From Actinomadura rudentiformis (lineage in GTDB: Bacteria; Actinomycetota; Actinomycetes; Streptosporangiales; Streptosporangiaceae): DNA of 64,000 nt. Position 1 is the first letter of the stretch, and each line of letters opens with the position of its first letter. This document shows, in pieces, positions 34,915 to 42,652 of this stretch. The position numbers were made by a program, and so were the translations under genes. Under the pieces are notes generated by a model. The model was not told where the DNA came from. It saw only the letters and a program-made list of their open reading frames with translations, and did not search any database. The stretch is taken from the NCBI RefSeq assembly GCF_008923185.1, contig NZ_WBMT01000001.1, positions 310,001-374,000 on the forward strand, given 5' to 3'.

Positions 34915-36796
34915 GGGACCGGTCGTTCCGACCAGGGGCGTGCTGCGCCCGCTCGGTGTCGACGAAGTACGCCTCACCCCCGGATTCTGGGGCGACCGCC
35001 AGGAGTTGAACGCCTCGGTCATCCTCGGCCACTGCCGGGAGTGGATGACCCGTACCGGGTGGATCGGCAACTTCCGTGTCGCCGCGGAAGGTCGCCCGCC
35101 CAGCGAGCTCAACGGCCGGGAGTTCGCCGACTCGGAGGTCTACAAGCTGCTGGAGGGGCTCGCCTGGGAGTCCGCGCGCGCCGGCAAGGACATCGGCGGG
35201 CTGGAGGAGATCACCGGCCTCGTCGCCGCCGCCCAGGAACCGGACGGCTACCTCAACACCCGGTTCGGCCCGCACGGTCCCGGTCATCGTTACCGCGACC
35301 TCGAATGGGGCCACGAGCTCTACTGCTACGGGCACCTCATCCAGGCGGCCGTGGCGCGCGCCCGCACGCATGGCGAGGACGAGCTGACCGGGGTCGCACG
35401 TCGTGCGGCCGATCACGTGTACCGCGAGTTCGGACCGGACGGCCGGGCGGGGGTCTGCGGCCATCCCGAGATCGAGATGGCCCTGGTGGAGCTGTCCCGG
35501 CTGACCGGCGACGACCGCTACCTGGAACAGGCGCGGCTGTTCGTGGAACGGCGCGGCAAGCCGGCGCTGGCAGACATCGAGTTCGGCCGGACCTACTTCC
35601 AGGACGACGTCCCGGTCCGCCAGGCCCGCGTCATGCGCGGCCATGCCGTACGCGCCCTCTACCTGGCGAGCGGCGCGGTCGATGTGGCCGTGGAGACCGG
35701 CGACGACGAACTGCTCCAGGCCGTGATCGCGCAATGGGAGCGCACGGTGGCCGCCCGCACGTACATCACCGGCGGGATGGGCTCGCGTTACTCCGACGAG
35801 TCCTTCGGCGAGGACCACGAGCTGCCCCCGGAGCACGCGTACTCGGAGACCTGCGCGGCCGTCGCCTCGGTCATGCTCGCCTGGCGGCTGCTGCTGGCCA
35901 CCGGCGAGCCTCGTTACGCCGATCTGGCCGAACGGACGCTCTTCAATGTCGTGGCCGCATCGCCCGCCACGGACGGACGCGCCTTCTTCTACGTGAACAC
36001 CCTCCAGCAGCGTGTCCTGGGACCGCCGCGTGTCGAGGGACAGTGGCCTTGGGGGCGGCCTCCGGTGGGCCGGCGGGCACCATGGCTCGCCGTCTCGTGC
36101 TGCCCGGCCAATCTCGGCCGGACGCTGGCGAGCCTCTCGGCGTACGTGGCCACCGCGGACGACGACGGGGTCCAACTGCACCAGCTCACCTCGTGCGCGA
36201 TCGAGACCGCCCTGTCCGCCGGTCGCGTGGGGCTCCGCGTCGAGACGGGTTATCCCTGGTCGGGCGCCGTGACCGTACGAGTCGTGGAGGCACCTGGCGG
36301 GCCGTGGCGGATCAGCCTGCGCGTCCCGGCGTGGGCCGGCGGCGCGTCGGTGTCGTACGGCGAGACCCGGCAGGCCGCGGATCCAGGGCTCGTCACGATC
36401 GAACGCGACTGGCGGCCGGGGGAGGAGCTCCGGCTCGACCTCCCGATGCGTCCCCGCTGGAGCCACCCCGACCCGCGCATCGACGCCGTGCGCGGCTGCG
36501 TCGCGGTCGAACGGGGCCCGCTGGTCTACTGCGCCGAATCCCCCGACGCACGGCTGGACTCGCTCGGCGTGGATCCCGCGACCCCTCCCGCCGAGACCAC
36601 CGCCGCCGATCTCGGTTCGGCGGTGACGCTGACGGTGAACGCCCGCGAGACCCGTCCGAAGGAGACACCCTGGCCCTACGGCACCGAGCCGAGCCCTCCA
36701 GCGGGAGAACCAGAGCCCCTCACCCTCATCCCGTACCACCTGTGGGGCAATCGGGGTCCCGCCACCATGCGGGTCTGGCTCCCCGACATCTCCTGA
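34907..36796 (+). CDS. GH127 beta-L-arabinofuranosidase (DUF1680)
   Basis: 629 residues from the GTG at 34907, with GGGAG six bases before it. The N-terminal (alpha/alpha)6 barrel is typical of GH127: VRLTPGFWGDRQELN, DSEVYKLLEGLAW, EPDGYLNTRF, GHELYCYGHLIQAAVA, ITGGMGSRYSDESFGEDHELPPEHAYSETCAAVAS and RAFFYVNTLQ. The expected Zn/Cys active site is present: Glu314 and Cys316 (SETC) with the Cys398-Cys399 pair (SCCPANLGR), one of which is the nucleophile in HypBA1. C-terminal beta domains follow. No signal peptide, so it acts inside the cell on arabinofuranosyl oligosaccharides brought in by the preceding permeases. Confidence 0.92.
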   Translation: MVKGPVVPTRGVLRPLGVDEVRLTPGFWGDRQELNASVILGHCREWMTRTGWIGNFRVAAEGRPPSELNGREFADSEVYKLLEGLAWESARAGKDIGGLEEITGLVAAAQEPDGYLNTRFGPHGPGHRYRDLEWGHELYCYGHLIQAAVARARTHGEDELTGVARRAADHVYREFGPDGRAGVCGHPEIEMALVELSRLTGDDRYLEQARLFVERRGKPALADIEFGRTYFQDDVPVRQARVMRGHAVRALYLASGAVDVAVETGDDELLQAVIAQWERTVAARTYITGGMGSRYSDESFGEDHELPPEHAYSETCAAVASVMLAWRLLLATGEPRYADLAERTLFNVVAASPATDGRAFFYVNTLQQRVLGPPRVEGQWPWGRPPVGRRAPWLAVSCCPANLGRTLASLSAYVATADDDGVQLHQLTSCAIETALSAGRVGLRVETGYPWSGAVTVRVVEAPGGPWRISLRVPAWAGGASVSYGETRQAADPGLVTIERDWRPGEELRLDLPMRPRWSHPDPRIDAVRGCVAVERGPLVYCAESPDARLDSLGVDPATPPAETTAADLGSAVTLTVNARETRPKETPWPYGTEPSPPAGEPEPLTLIPYHLWGNRGPATMRVWLPDIS

Positions 36797-36808
36797 CCGC
36801 GCGCAAGA

Positions 36809-36833
36809 GCCAGCGCGCCGCCTTCGCGCTGGC
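36809..36833. terminator. Hairpin between convergent GH127 and arginase-family genes
   Basis: GCCAGCGCG at 36809-36817 pairs with CGCGCTGGC at 36825-36833 around a seven-base loop, in the 58-bp space between two convergent genes. Confidence 0.7.
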
Positions 36834-36854
36834 CTTGGCCGTCCTGTGGCAACG

Positions 36855-37643
36855 CTACAGGCGGATCGCGGCCGCCAGTCGCTGGATGATCTCGGTCTCG
36901 GCCGGGCTTGGGTCCTCTGCGGGGGCGTGCTCGGTGATGGCCGCGCCGACCACGCCGTCCACCTGTGACACCAGGTCGATCAGGCGCTCCGCGCTCACCC
37001 CGTCCGGATAGGAGTAACACACCGAGCGGAAGTCGGCGGGATCGAGGACGTCCAGATCGACGTGCAGGTAGACAGGGCCGGTGAGGCCGTCGAGCGCCCG
37101 CTCGAAGTCGTCGACGCCGTACGTCCGGATGCCCTTCGCCCTGAGGTAGGCGTGCTCGGCCGGTTCGTCCGCCCGTTCTCCCGCGATCACCACCTGCGCG
37201 GGCGTCAGCGGCTCGGCCGGATTGAGCGGGGCCGGGCCGTCACCGAGCAGGGCCCGCACCACCATCCCGTGGAACGCCCCCGACGGCAGTTCCTCTGGCG
37301 CGAAGACGTCGGGGTTCGCATCGATCCACAGGAGTGTCAGGTCGTCGCCATGCTCAGCGCGGGCGGCGGCGATCGGCGCCAGGTCCACCGCGCAGTCGCC
37401 GCCCACGGTCAGCACCGTGTCATCGATCCCGGACAGCACCTTCTCCGTCAGCCGCAAGGTCTCGACGAGCACGTCCAGCGCCCGCACACCTTCACTCCTC
37501 GTCCCGATCCGTTCGGGCACGGGCACCGTGACCGTCTCGTCCGCCTCGACCAGCTCGGCAGTGCGAAGCGCGCCCTCCCGCAGATACGGAGCCCTGTCCG
37601 AAGCCGATCCCTGCCATTGCGGAACACACAACACCGTTGTCAT
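36855..37643 (-). CDS. Arginase/ureohydrolase-fold protein with altered metal ligands
   Basis: 262 residues. The fold is clear: VLTVGGDCAVDLAPIAAA, LLWIDANPDVFAPEELPSGAFHGMVV, VYLHVDLDVLDPADFRSVCYSYPDGVSAERL and a C-terminal EHAPAEDPSP. In arginases and agmatinases the metal-binding motifs are GGDHS, DAHxD and DxDxxDP. Here the first His is Cys84 (GGDC), as in some actinobacterial relatives, and the second is Asn110 (DANPD); DLDVLDP is kept. With two of the usual His ligands changed, ordinary Mn-dependent guanidine hydrolysis is doubtful. A -10-like TAATTT lies six bases before the ATG and no Shine-Dalgarno is visible, so the mRNA may be leaderless. Confidence 0.8.
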   Translation of the reverse strand: MTTVLCVPQWQGSASDRAPYLREGALRTAELVEADETVTVPVPERIGTRSEGVRALDVLVETLRLTEKVLSGIDDTVLTVGGDCAVDLAPIAAARAEHGDDLTLLWIDANPDVFAPEELPSGAFHGMVVRALLGDGPAPLNPAEPLTPAQVVIAGERADEPAEHAYLRAKGIRTYGVDDFERALDGLTGPVYLHVDLDVLDPADFRSVCYSYPDGVSAERLIDLVSQVDGVVGAAITEHAPAEDPSPAETEIIQRLAAAIRL

Positions 37644-37702
37644 GCCGCGAAATTACTAGCAGGGATTTTCGCGACGCCAACGGCCGGGACTCGGACCAAG
37701 CT

Positions 37703-38461
37703 TTAACGCTCGCCGGGGGAGGCGGCCGGGCCGTGGTCGAAGCGAGTCCGCGGTGTGGGGAAGGGGCCGCGGCGGGGTGGGTGGAGTTCGCGGCGGGGGG
37801 ACGTGATGTCCATGATGGTCGCGACCGTGGCGCGCAGGGCCGGGAGCATCGCGTAGAGCTCGTCGCCGGGGCAGGCCGTGGCGACGTAGTCGCGGTGGCC
37901 GACGATGGCCTCGTAGGGGTCGAGGTCATAGGTGTCGCACAGCCAGGCGCAGGTGTACGCGAGCTTCCACCACAGGCGCTTGGTGGGTCGCTCGGTCAGG
38001 TAGGTGCCCTCGTTCTCGATGCCGATCGTGTGGTCGTTGTGGCCGAGGGTCTGGGCGCCCCTCACGTGCTGGCGGGCGGCGATGGCCTCCAGGCTGCGGT
38101 TGCGGCCCTCCATGAGGAAACCGCCGCGGCTGATGGTGAGCTGCTGGCCGGTGTCGTCCCAGCCGTTGTCGTCCATGTGGAAGTTCTGGATGGCTCTGGA
38201 CAGGCCGAACGCGTGCTCCAGCGAGTAGTCCGTGGAGTTCTGGGAGGCGGTGTGGTGCACGACGATGTGGTCGGGGCCTTGGGGAAGCACGGTGGCCACG
38301 GCCTTCGGCGGGCGTGCCTTCCAGTCCGCCCGGGTGTACACGCGGGGAGCTGCCTGCGCCTCGCGAGAGGCGAACGGCAGAGCGCCCAGGACGACGCCGC
38401 CGGTCATCGCGGCGGTGCCGAGGAGAAGCCCTCGACGGTGAAGGCGGGGGGCTTGGGGCAT
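37703..38461 (-). CDS. Tat-exported PGRP-type N-acetylmuramoyl-L-alanine amidase
   Basis: 252 residues. A twin-arginine signal (LHRRGLLLGTAAMTGGVVLGALPF) ends near AQAA. The PGRP/amidase_2 domain has DHIVVHHTAS (first Zn His), the IQNFHMDDNGWDDTGQQLTISRGGFLMEGR core, GHNDHTIGIENEG and AIVGHRDYVATACPGDELY (second Zn His and the zinc Cys), and the Tyr-containing EGR element. It cleaves the amide between muramic acid and the stem peptide. The C-terminal 35 residues are disordered. Export by Tat suggests that it folds with its zinc before secretion. Confidence 0.92.
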   Translation of the reverse strand: MPQAPRLHRRGLLLGTAAMTGGVVLGALPFASREAQAAPRVYTRADWKARPPKAVATVLPQGPDHIVVHHTASQNSTDYSLEHAFGLSRAIQNFHMDDNGWDDTGQQLTISRGGFLMEGRNRSLEAIAARQHVRGAQTLGHNDHTIGIENEGTYLTERPTKRLWWKLAYTCAWLCDTYDLDPYEAIVGHRDYVATACPGDELYAMLPALRATVATIMDITSPRRELHPPRRGPFPTPRTRFDHGPAASPGER

Positions 38462-38607
38462 GGCGGGGACTCCTTCAGCCGACAGTTGCTGATCTTGCTT
38501 AGTTGATCATTGTGGGGCCTCATCGGGAGAAGCGCATCCGGATCACGGTGGTCCCTCACGACAAGGTCGGCGAGGCCGGAACGCCATCGCGACCTGTCCC
38601 CCTGAAG

Positions 38608-38659
38608 TGCAACCTGGCGGTTGCAGTTATGAAGAGCCATGTGCAACCCTGTGGTTGCA
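38608..38659 (+). promoter_or_regulatory. Two identical-type palindromic operators before an SDR gene
   Basis: TGCAACC-N4-GGTTGCA occurs at 38608-38625 (spacer TGGC) and at 38642-38659 (spacer CTGT), centre to centre 34 bp, 75-125 bp before the dehydrogenase start. Two perfect 7-bp inverted arms with the same spacing are strong evidence for a dimeric repressor or activator site. The regulator gene is not adjacent. Confidence 0.7.
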
Positions 38660-38733
38660 CTAGTTGGGGATGGTCTCAGCAGTTCACTGGCGCCGCAGCG
38701 CCCGCTGAGGCCAGGAAGAGGGAGAACGCCCGA

Positions 38734-39525
38734 ATGGATCTGCAACTGGCAGGCAAGACCGCGGTCGTCACCGGCGGCAGCAAGGGAATCGGCCTGACGC
38801 TCGTCCGCACTCTGCTCGCTGAGGGGATGCGCGTCGTCACCGGCTCGCGCACCATCACGGCGGAGCTGAAGGAGACCGAGGCCGTGCCCGTGACGGTCGA
38901 CCTCTCCACGACCGAGGGGCCGGCCATGCTCATCGACAGGGCCATCGACGAGCTCGGCGGCATCGATGTGCTCGTCAACAACGTGGGGGTCGGTGACACC
39001 GACGACTTCGCCAAGGGGGCGGAGCTCAACCTGATCGAGCTGCCGGATGACGCGTGGGAGCACACGTTCAACCTGCACTTCTACAGCGCACTGCGGGTCA
39101 GTCGCGCCGCACTCCCCAGCCTGATCGAGCGAAGGGGCACGGTCATCAACATCTCGTCCATCGGGGCGCGCAATGTGGCCGCCGGGCCCGCCGACTACAA
39201 CGTCTCCAAGGCCGCGCTCAACGCCCTCACCAAGGTGATCGCCGAGCAGTTCGGGAGTCAGGGCGTGCGCGCCGTCACCGTGTCGCCGGGACCGGTCGAC
39301 ACCGGAGTGTGGACCGACCCCGACGGCTTCGTCGGCCGTCTCGCCAAGGAGCAGGGCGTCTCCCACGAGGCGTTCGTGGAGCAGGCGATGGGCGGGCTCG
39401 GCGTGACCACCGGCCGCATCAGCACATCGCAGGAGGTGGCGCGGCTGATCGCGTTCCTTGCCTCACCCAGCAACATCACCGGCAACGAGTACTTCATCGA
39501 CGGAGGACTGATCAAGAGCGTGTGA
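38734..39525 (+). CDS. Short-chain dehydrogenase/reductase
   Basis: 263 residues from the ATG at 38734, with AAGAGGGAG upstream. Classical SDR: TAVVTGGSKGIGLTLV (TGxxxGIG cofactor motif), LVNNVGVGD (NNAG variant), TVINISSIGA with catalytic Ser, YNVSKAALNALTKVIAEQF with catalytic Tyr-x-x-x-Lys, VSPGPVDTGVW, and a C-terminal GNEYFIDGGLI. The residues after strand 2 (GSRTI) fit NADP(H). Substrate unknown. Its upstream region carries two TGCAACC-N4-GGTTGCA palindromes, so expression is probably switched by a ligand-responsive regulator. Confidence 0.92.
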   Translation: MDLQLAGKTAVVTGGSKGIGLTLVRTLLAEGMRVVTGSRTITAELKETEAVPVTVDLSTTEGPAMLIDRAIDELGGIDVLVNNVGVGDTDDFAKGAELNLIELPDDAWEHTFNLHFYSALRVSRAALPSLIERRGTVINISSIGARNVAAGPADYNVSKAALNALTKVIAEQFGSQGVRAVTVSPGPVDTGVWTDPDGFVGRLAKEQGVSHEAFVEQAMGGLGVTTGRISTSQEVARLIAFLASPSNITGNEYFIDGGLIKSV

Positions 39526-39531
39526 CGTCAC

Positions 39532-39602
39532 TCGGCCCAGGGCCCGGGGGATCCTCGGCCCAGGGTCCGGGGGTCCTTGGCCCAGGGTCCGGGGGTCCTT
39601 GG
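39532..39602. repeat. 22-23-bp direct repeat, three copies
   Basis: The unit CGGCCCAGGGTCCGGGGGTCCT is repeated three times head to tail, the first copy with two substitutions, between the SDR gene and the ECF sigma gene. It is not coding. Each unit is itself partly self-complementary (GGCCC, GGGCC), so the array could form stems and act as a terminator. Confidence 0.8.
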
Positions 39603-39698
39603 GCCTCCGCCAAGAAAGGTGGGTGTGGAGCGACCAGTTTCCGGGGCTGGTGGTGTCTATCCATATGAGAGAGGTCTGGCCAGGAAGAAGGAGCCAAC

Positions 39699-40769
39699 AT
39701 GCGAGGGATCCCGCCGGCTGGGGAGTCCGACGTCTCGGCCTCGGCCGAGAGCTCGGCCGAGGATCTGCTGGGGCTGGCGCGGCACGGTGATGGTGAGGCG
39801 TTCCGCGAGTTGGTGGAGCCCTACCGGCGCGAGCTGCAGGTGCACTGCTACCGCATTCTCGGCTCGGTGCAGGACGCCGAGGATCTGGTGCAGGAGACGT
39901 TGCTGGCGGCGTGGCGGGGCATCGGCGGCTTCGAGGAACGCGCGTCGGTCCGGACGTGGCTGTATCGGATCGCGACCAATCGCTGCTTGAACGCCTTGCG
40001 GGCGGGCTCGCGTCGTCCGCAGGAGCAGCCGGCCTACAGACCGGAGGTCGTATTGCCTGAGCCATCGCGTCGCCGGGCGGAGCCCATCTGGCTGGAGCCG
40101 TATCCCGACCTGCTGCTGGACGAGATCGTCGATCACGTGCCGGGCCCGGAGGCGCGGTACGAGGCCAGGGAGTCGGTGTCGCTGGCGTTTCTGGCGGCGC
40201 TGCAGCAACTGCCGCCCCGGCAACGGGCGGTGCTGGTGCTGCGGGACGTACTGGGATTCCGGGCCGTCGAGGTGGCGGCCATTCTTGAGACGACCGAGAA
40301 CGCGGTGACCAGCGCGCTGAAACGGGCACGTGAAACGCTGGCGCGCGAGCTGCCCGGGTCCGATTGGAAGAGTGCTCCGCTGCCGGATTCGCCCCAGGAG
40401 CGCCGGGTCGTGGATGACTTCGCCCGAGCCTTCCAGGCTGGGGACGTCGACGCGGTCGTGGCGATGCTGACCGACGACGCGTGGCTGTCCATGCCGCCGT
40501 TGCCGCTGGAGTACCACGGCTTGGAGGATGTACGGAATTTCCTGGCCACGACCGCGCTGCGCGGTGGTCGACGGCACGTGCTGATCCCGACGCGGGCCAA
40601 CGGGCAGCCGGCCTTCGGCTGTTACATCCAGGACCCGCGGACATCGATCATGCGCGCGCACGGCGTCCTGGTGCTGACCCTGTCCGGTGCCCGCATCGCC
40701 GCGCTGACCCGGTTCGTGGACAACTCCCTTCTGGCGGCATTCGGCCTGCCGCGATCACTGCGCGCCTGA
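39699..40769 (+). CDS. ECF sigma factor with C-terminal SnoaL-like domain (SigX5/SigG-like)
   Basis: 356 residues. Sigma region 2 is GDGEAFRELVEPYRRELQVHCYRILGSVQDAEDLVQETLLAAWRGIGGFEERASVRTWLYRIATNRCLNALRA; region 4 is SLAFLAALQQLPPRQRAVLVLRDVLGFRAVEVAAILETTENAVTSALKRARETL. A third domain (about residues 225-350) of NTF2/SnoaL type begins ERRVVDDFARAFQAGDVDAVVAMLTDDAWLSMPP. In such ECF groups the fused domain replaces a separate anti-sigma factor or modulates activity. No anti-sigma gene is adjacent, which agrees. The next gene, a PEP-mutase-family enzyme, could be co-transcribed. Confidence 0.92.
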   Translation: MRGIPPAGESDVSASAESSAEDLLGLARHGDGEAFRELVEPYRRELQVHCYRILGSVQDAEDLVQETLLAAWRGIGGFEERASVRTWLYRIATNRCLNALRAGSRRPQEQPAYRPEVVLPEPSRRRAEPIWLEPYPDLLLDEIVDHVPGPEARYEARESVSLAFLAALQQLPPRQRAVLVLRDVLGFRAVEVAAILETTENAVTSALKRARETLARELPGSDWKSAPLPDSPQERRVVDDFARAFQAGDVDAVVAMLTDDAWLSMPPLPLEYHGLEDVRNFLATTALRGGRRHVLIPTRANGQPAFGCYIQDPRTSIMRAHGVLVLTLSGARIAALTRFVDNSLLAAFGLPRSLRA

Positions 40770-40843
40770 GCAACGCGGACAAGTGATCAAACAATCAGGA
40801 GAATCAAGAATGTCCTTGCCCCATCCGATGACTTGGAGAACCC

Positions 40844-41602
40844 ATGACCGCTGATCTGAAGGTCCACGCCGACAGGCTTCGCGAGCTGCATCACGCCGGC
40901 GAGATGCTCGTGCTGCCGAACGTGTGGGACGCGGCCAGCGCCAAGATCGTGGCCGAGGCCGGATTTCCAGCGGTCGCCACCGCCAGCGCCGCGATCTCAG
41001 AGATGCTCGGCTACCCGGACGGCGAAGGCGCGCCCTGGCGGGAGATGTTCGCCGCGGCCGGGCGGGTCGCTCGGGCGGTGCCGGTCCCGGTGACCGTGGA
41101 CGCCGAGGCGGGATACGGCATGGAGCCACGGGAACTGGTGGACCGGTTGCTGGAGATCGGCGCGGTCGGCTGCAACCTGGAGGACACCGACCACGGTGCG
41201 GGCGGACTGGTCGACGCCGGTGCGCAGGCCGAGCGGCTGGCGGCGATCCGGTCCGCGGCGGACGACGCCGGGGTTCCGATCGTCATCAACGCCCGCGTCG
41301 ACACCTTCCTCCCGGCATCCGGGGTGTCCGAGGAGGAACGGGTCGCGGTGGCGGTGCGCCGAGGCCGCCTCTATCTGGAGGCAGGGGCCGACTGCATCTA
41401 CCCGATCGGTGTCGGCGACGAGCGGGACATCGCCCGCCTCGTCGCCGAAGTACCCGGGCCGATCAACGGCAACACCAGGCCCGGAGGCCCGGACCTCGCC
41501 AAGCTCCGTGAACTGGGTGTGGCGCGCGTCTCTTATGGCCCGCGCCTCTATCGCGAGGCGCTGGCCAACCTGAAGGCCTCGGTTCATGAACTGCTGACCT
41601 GA
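40844..41602 (+). CDS. Isocitrate lyase/PEP mutase superfamily protein
   Basis: 252 residues. A TIM barrel of the PEP mutase/2-methylisocitrate lyase superfamily: LVLPNVWDAASAKIVAEAGFPAVATASAAISEMLGYPDGE, VPVTVDAEAGYGMEPRELVDRLLEIGAVGCNLEDTDH with Mg-binding acidic residues, VINARVDTFLP, and GADCIYPIGVGDERDIARL, GPINGN. The catalytic-loop KxCG of isocitrate lyases is absent, as in the oxaloacetate-hydrolase-like branch common in actinobacteria. The reaction is probably C-C or C-P bond cleavage or hydrolysis of a 2-oxo acid; no pathway is implied by the neighbours. Confidence 0.87.
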   Translation: MTADLKVHADRLRELHHAGEMLVLPNVWDAASAKIVAEAGFPAVATASAAISEMLGYPDGEGAPWREMFAAAGRVARAVPVPVTVDAEAGYGMEPRELVDRLLEIGAVGCNLEDTDHGAGGLVDAGAQAERLAAIRSAADDAGVPIVINARVDTFLPASGVSEEERVAVAVRRGRLYLEAGADCIYPIGVGDERDIARLVAEVPGPINGNTRPGGPDLAKLRELGVARVSYGPRLYREALANLKASVHELLT

Positions 41603-41662
41603 CCGTCTCGCTTGGCCGCCGTCGTGGTGACGGCCGCAGCAGCGGCCGTCACCTCCAGGCAC

Positions 41663-41712
41663 TTGCATGGTAAAAGTGTCGAGTTCTAGGTTACTTGCAT
41701 GATGCTAGTAAC
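41663..41712 (+). promoter_or_regulatory. Promoter with overlapping palindromic operator before second SDR gene
   Basis: TTGCAT (41663-41668), an 18-base spacer and TAGGTT (41687-41692) make a plausible promoter. A near-perfect 23-bp palindrome, GTTACTTGCAT (41690-41700), one base, ATGCTAGTAAC (41702-41712), with one mismatched pair, overlaps the -10 and the expected start point. ACTTGCAT is also present at 41661-41668 over the -35. This looks like a repressor site; no regulator gene is adjacent. Confidence 0.6.
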
Positions 41713-41733
41713 TCGGGAATCGGGAGCCCGCAC

Positions 41734-42519
41734 ATGACGGCCACTGGTGGCACAGCGGCGGCGCCCCAGGGTGTGCCAGGCAGATTCGACGGCCGTGTGG
41801 CCGTGGTCACGGGCGGCGGGAGCGGCATCGGCCTGGCGACGGCGAGCCGGCTCCACCAGGAGGGCGCCCGGATCGCCATCGCGGGCCGGGACGAGCAGCG
41901 ACTTCGCCAGGCCGCCGCCTCGATCGGAGAAGACGTCCTCGCGGTACCCACCGACGTCGCCAAGCCGCAGGAGATCGACCAGCTGCTGTCCGCCGTCGCG
42001 CAGGCCTACGGCCGGATCGACGTGCTGTTCGTCAACGCCGGTCTCAAGACGTTCCGGCCGTTGCCCGACACCACTGAGGAGTTCTTCGACGAGGTCTTCA
42101 GCGTCAATGCCAAAGGTGTCTTCTTCACACTGCAGAAGGCGGCCCCGCACCTCAACGACGGAGCCTCGGTCATCCTGTGCGGTCTTGCGCCTGTGGATCC
42201 GGCCTGGCGCAGGCCGGGGACCGGCGTCTACACGGCGTCCAAGGCGGCCCTGCGGTCGTTCGCCCGGACCGCCGCGGCCGAACTCGCCCCCCGCGGCATC
42301 CGGGTCAACACCGTCAATCCGGGCCCGATCGACGTGCCGAGTGCCACGCATCTGCCGCCGGACCTGCTGGCCGACCGCATGCGCCGGATGGCCGATGCAG
42401 CGCCCATGAAACGCCTCGGCAGACCCGAGGAGGTGGCCGGCGTCGTCGCCTTCCTCGCCTCCAGCGACGCCTCGTACGTCACCGGCCAGGAGATCACCGT
42501 GGACGGAGGCATGTCCTGA
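41734..42519 (+). CDS. Short-chain dehydrogenase/reductase
   Basis: 261 residues from the ATG at 41734 (GGGAG seven bases upstream); an earlier in-frame ATG lies inside the operator and is rejected. SDR motifs: VAVVTGGGSGIGLATA, VLFVNAGLKTF (the usual NNAG is VNAG), GASVILCGLAPV where the catalytic Ser position reads Cys-Gly, and YTASKAALRSFARTAAAELAP with Tyr-x-x-x-Lys, then VNPGPIDV and GQEITVDGGMS. Loss of the conserved Ser before the Tyr-Lys pair is notable and may alter catalysis. Controlled by the palindrome at 41690-41712. Confidence 0.9.
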   Translation: MTATGGTAAAPQGVPGRFDGRVAVVTGGGSGIGLATASRLHQEGARIAIAGRDEQRLRQAAASIGEDVLAVPTDVAKPQEIDQLLSAVAQAYGRIDVLFVNAGLKTFRPLPDTTEEFFDEVFSVNAKGVFFTLQKAAPHLNDGASVILCGLAPVDPAWRRPGTGVYTASKAALRSFARTAAAELAPRGIRVNTVNPGPIDVPSATHLPPDLLADRMRRMADAAPMKRLGRPEEVAGVVAFLASSDASYVTGQEITVDGGMS

Positions 42520-42652
42520 TCGAAGACGATGCGCACCTTCTCGCCCAGCCGTCCCGGCGGCGGATGAACCTCGGACGGCTCACCGGTCGTAGAACCGTGG
42601 AGGGATCTTCGTTTGCCCGGTGTGGCCGGGGAGTGGAAGGAGCTGCATCGAG

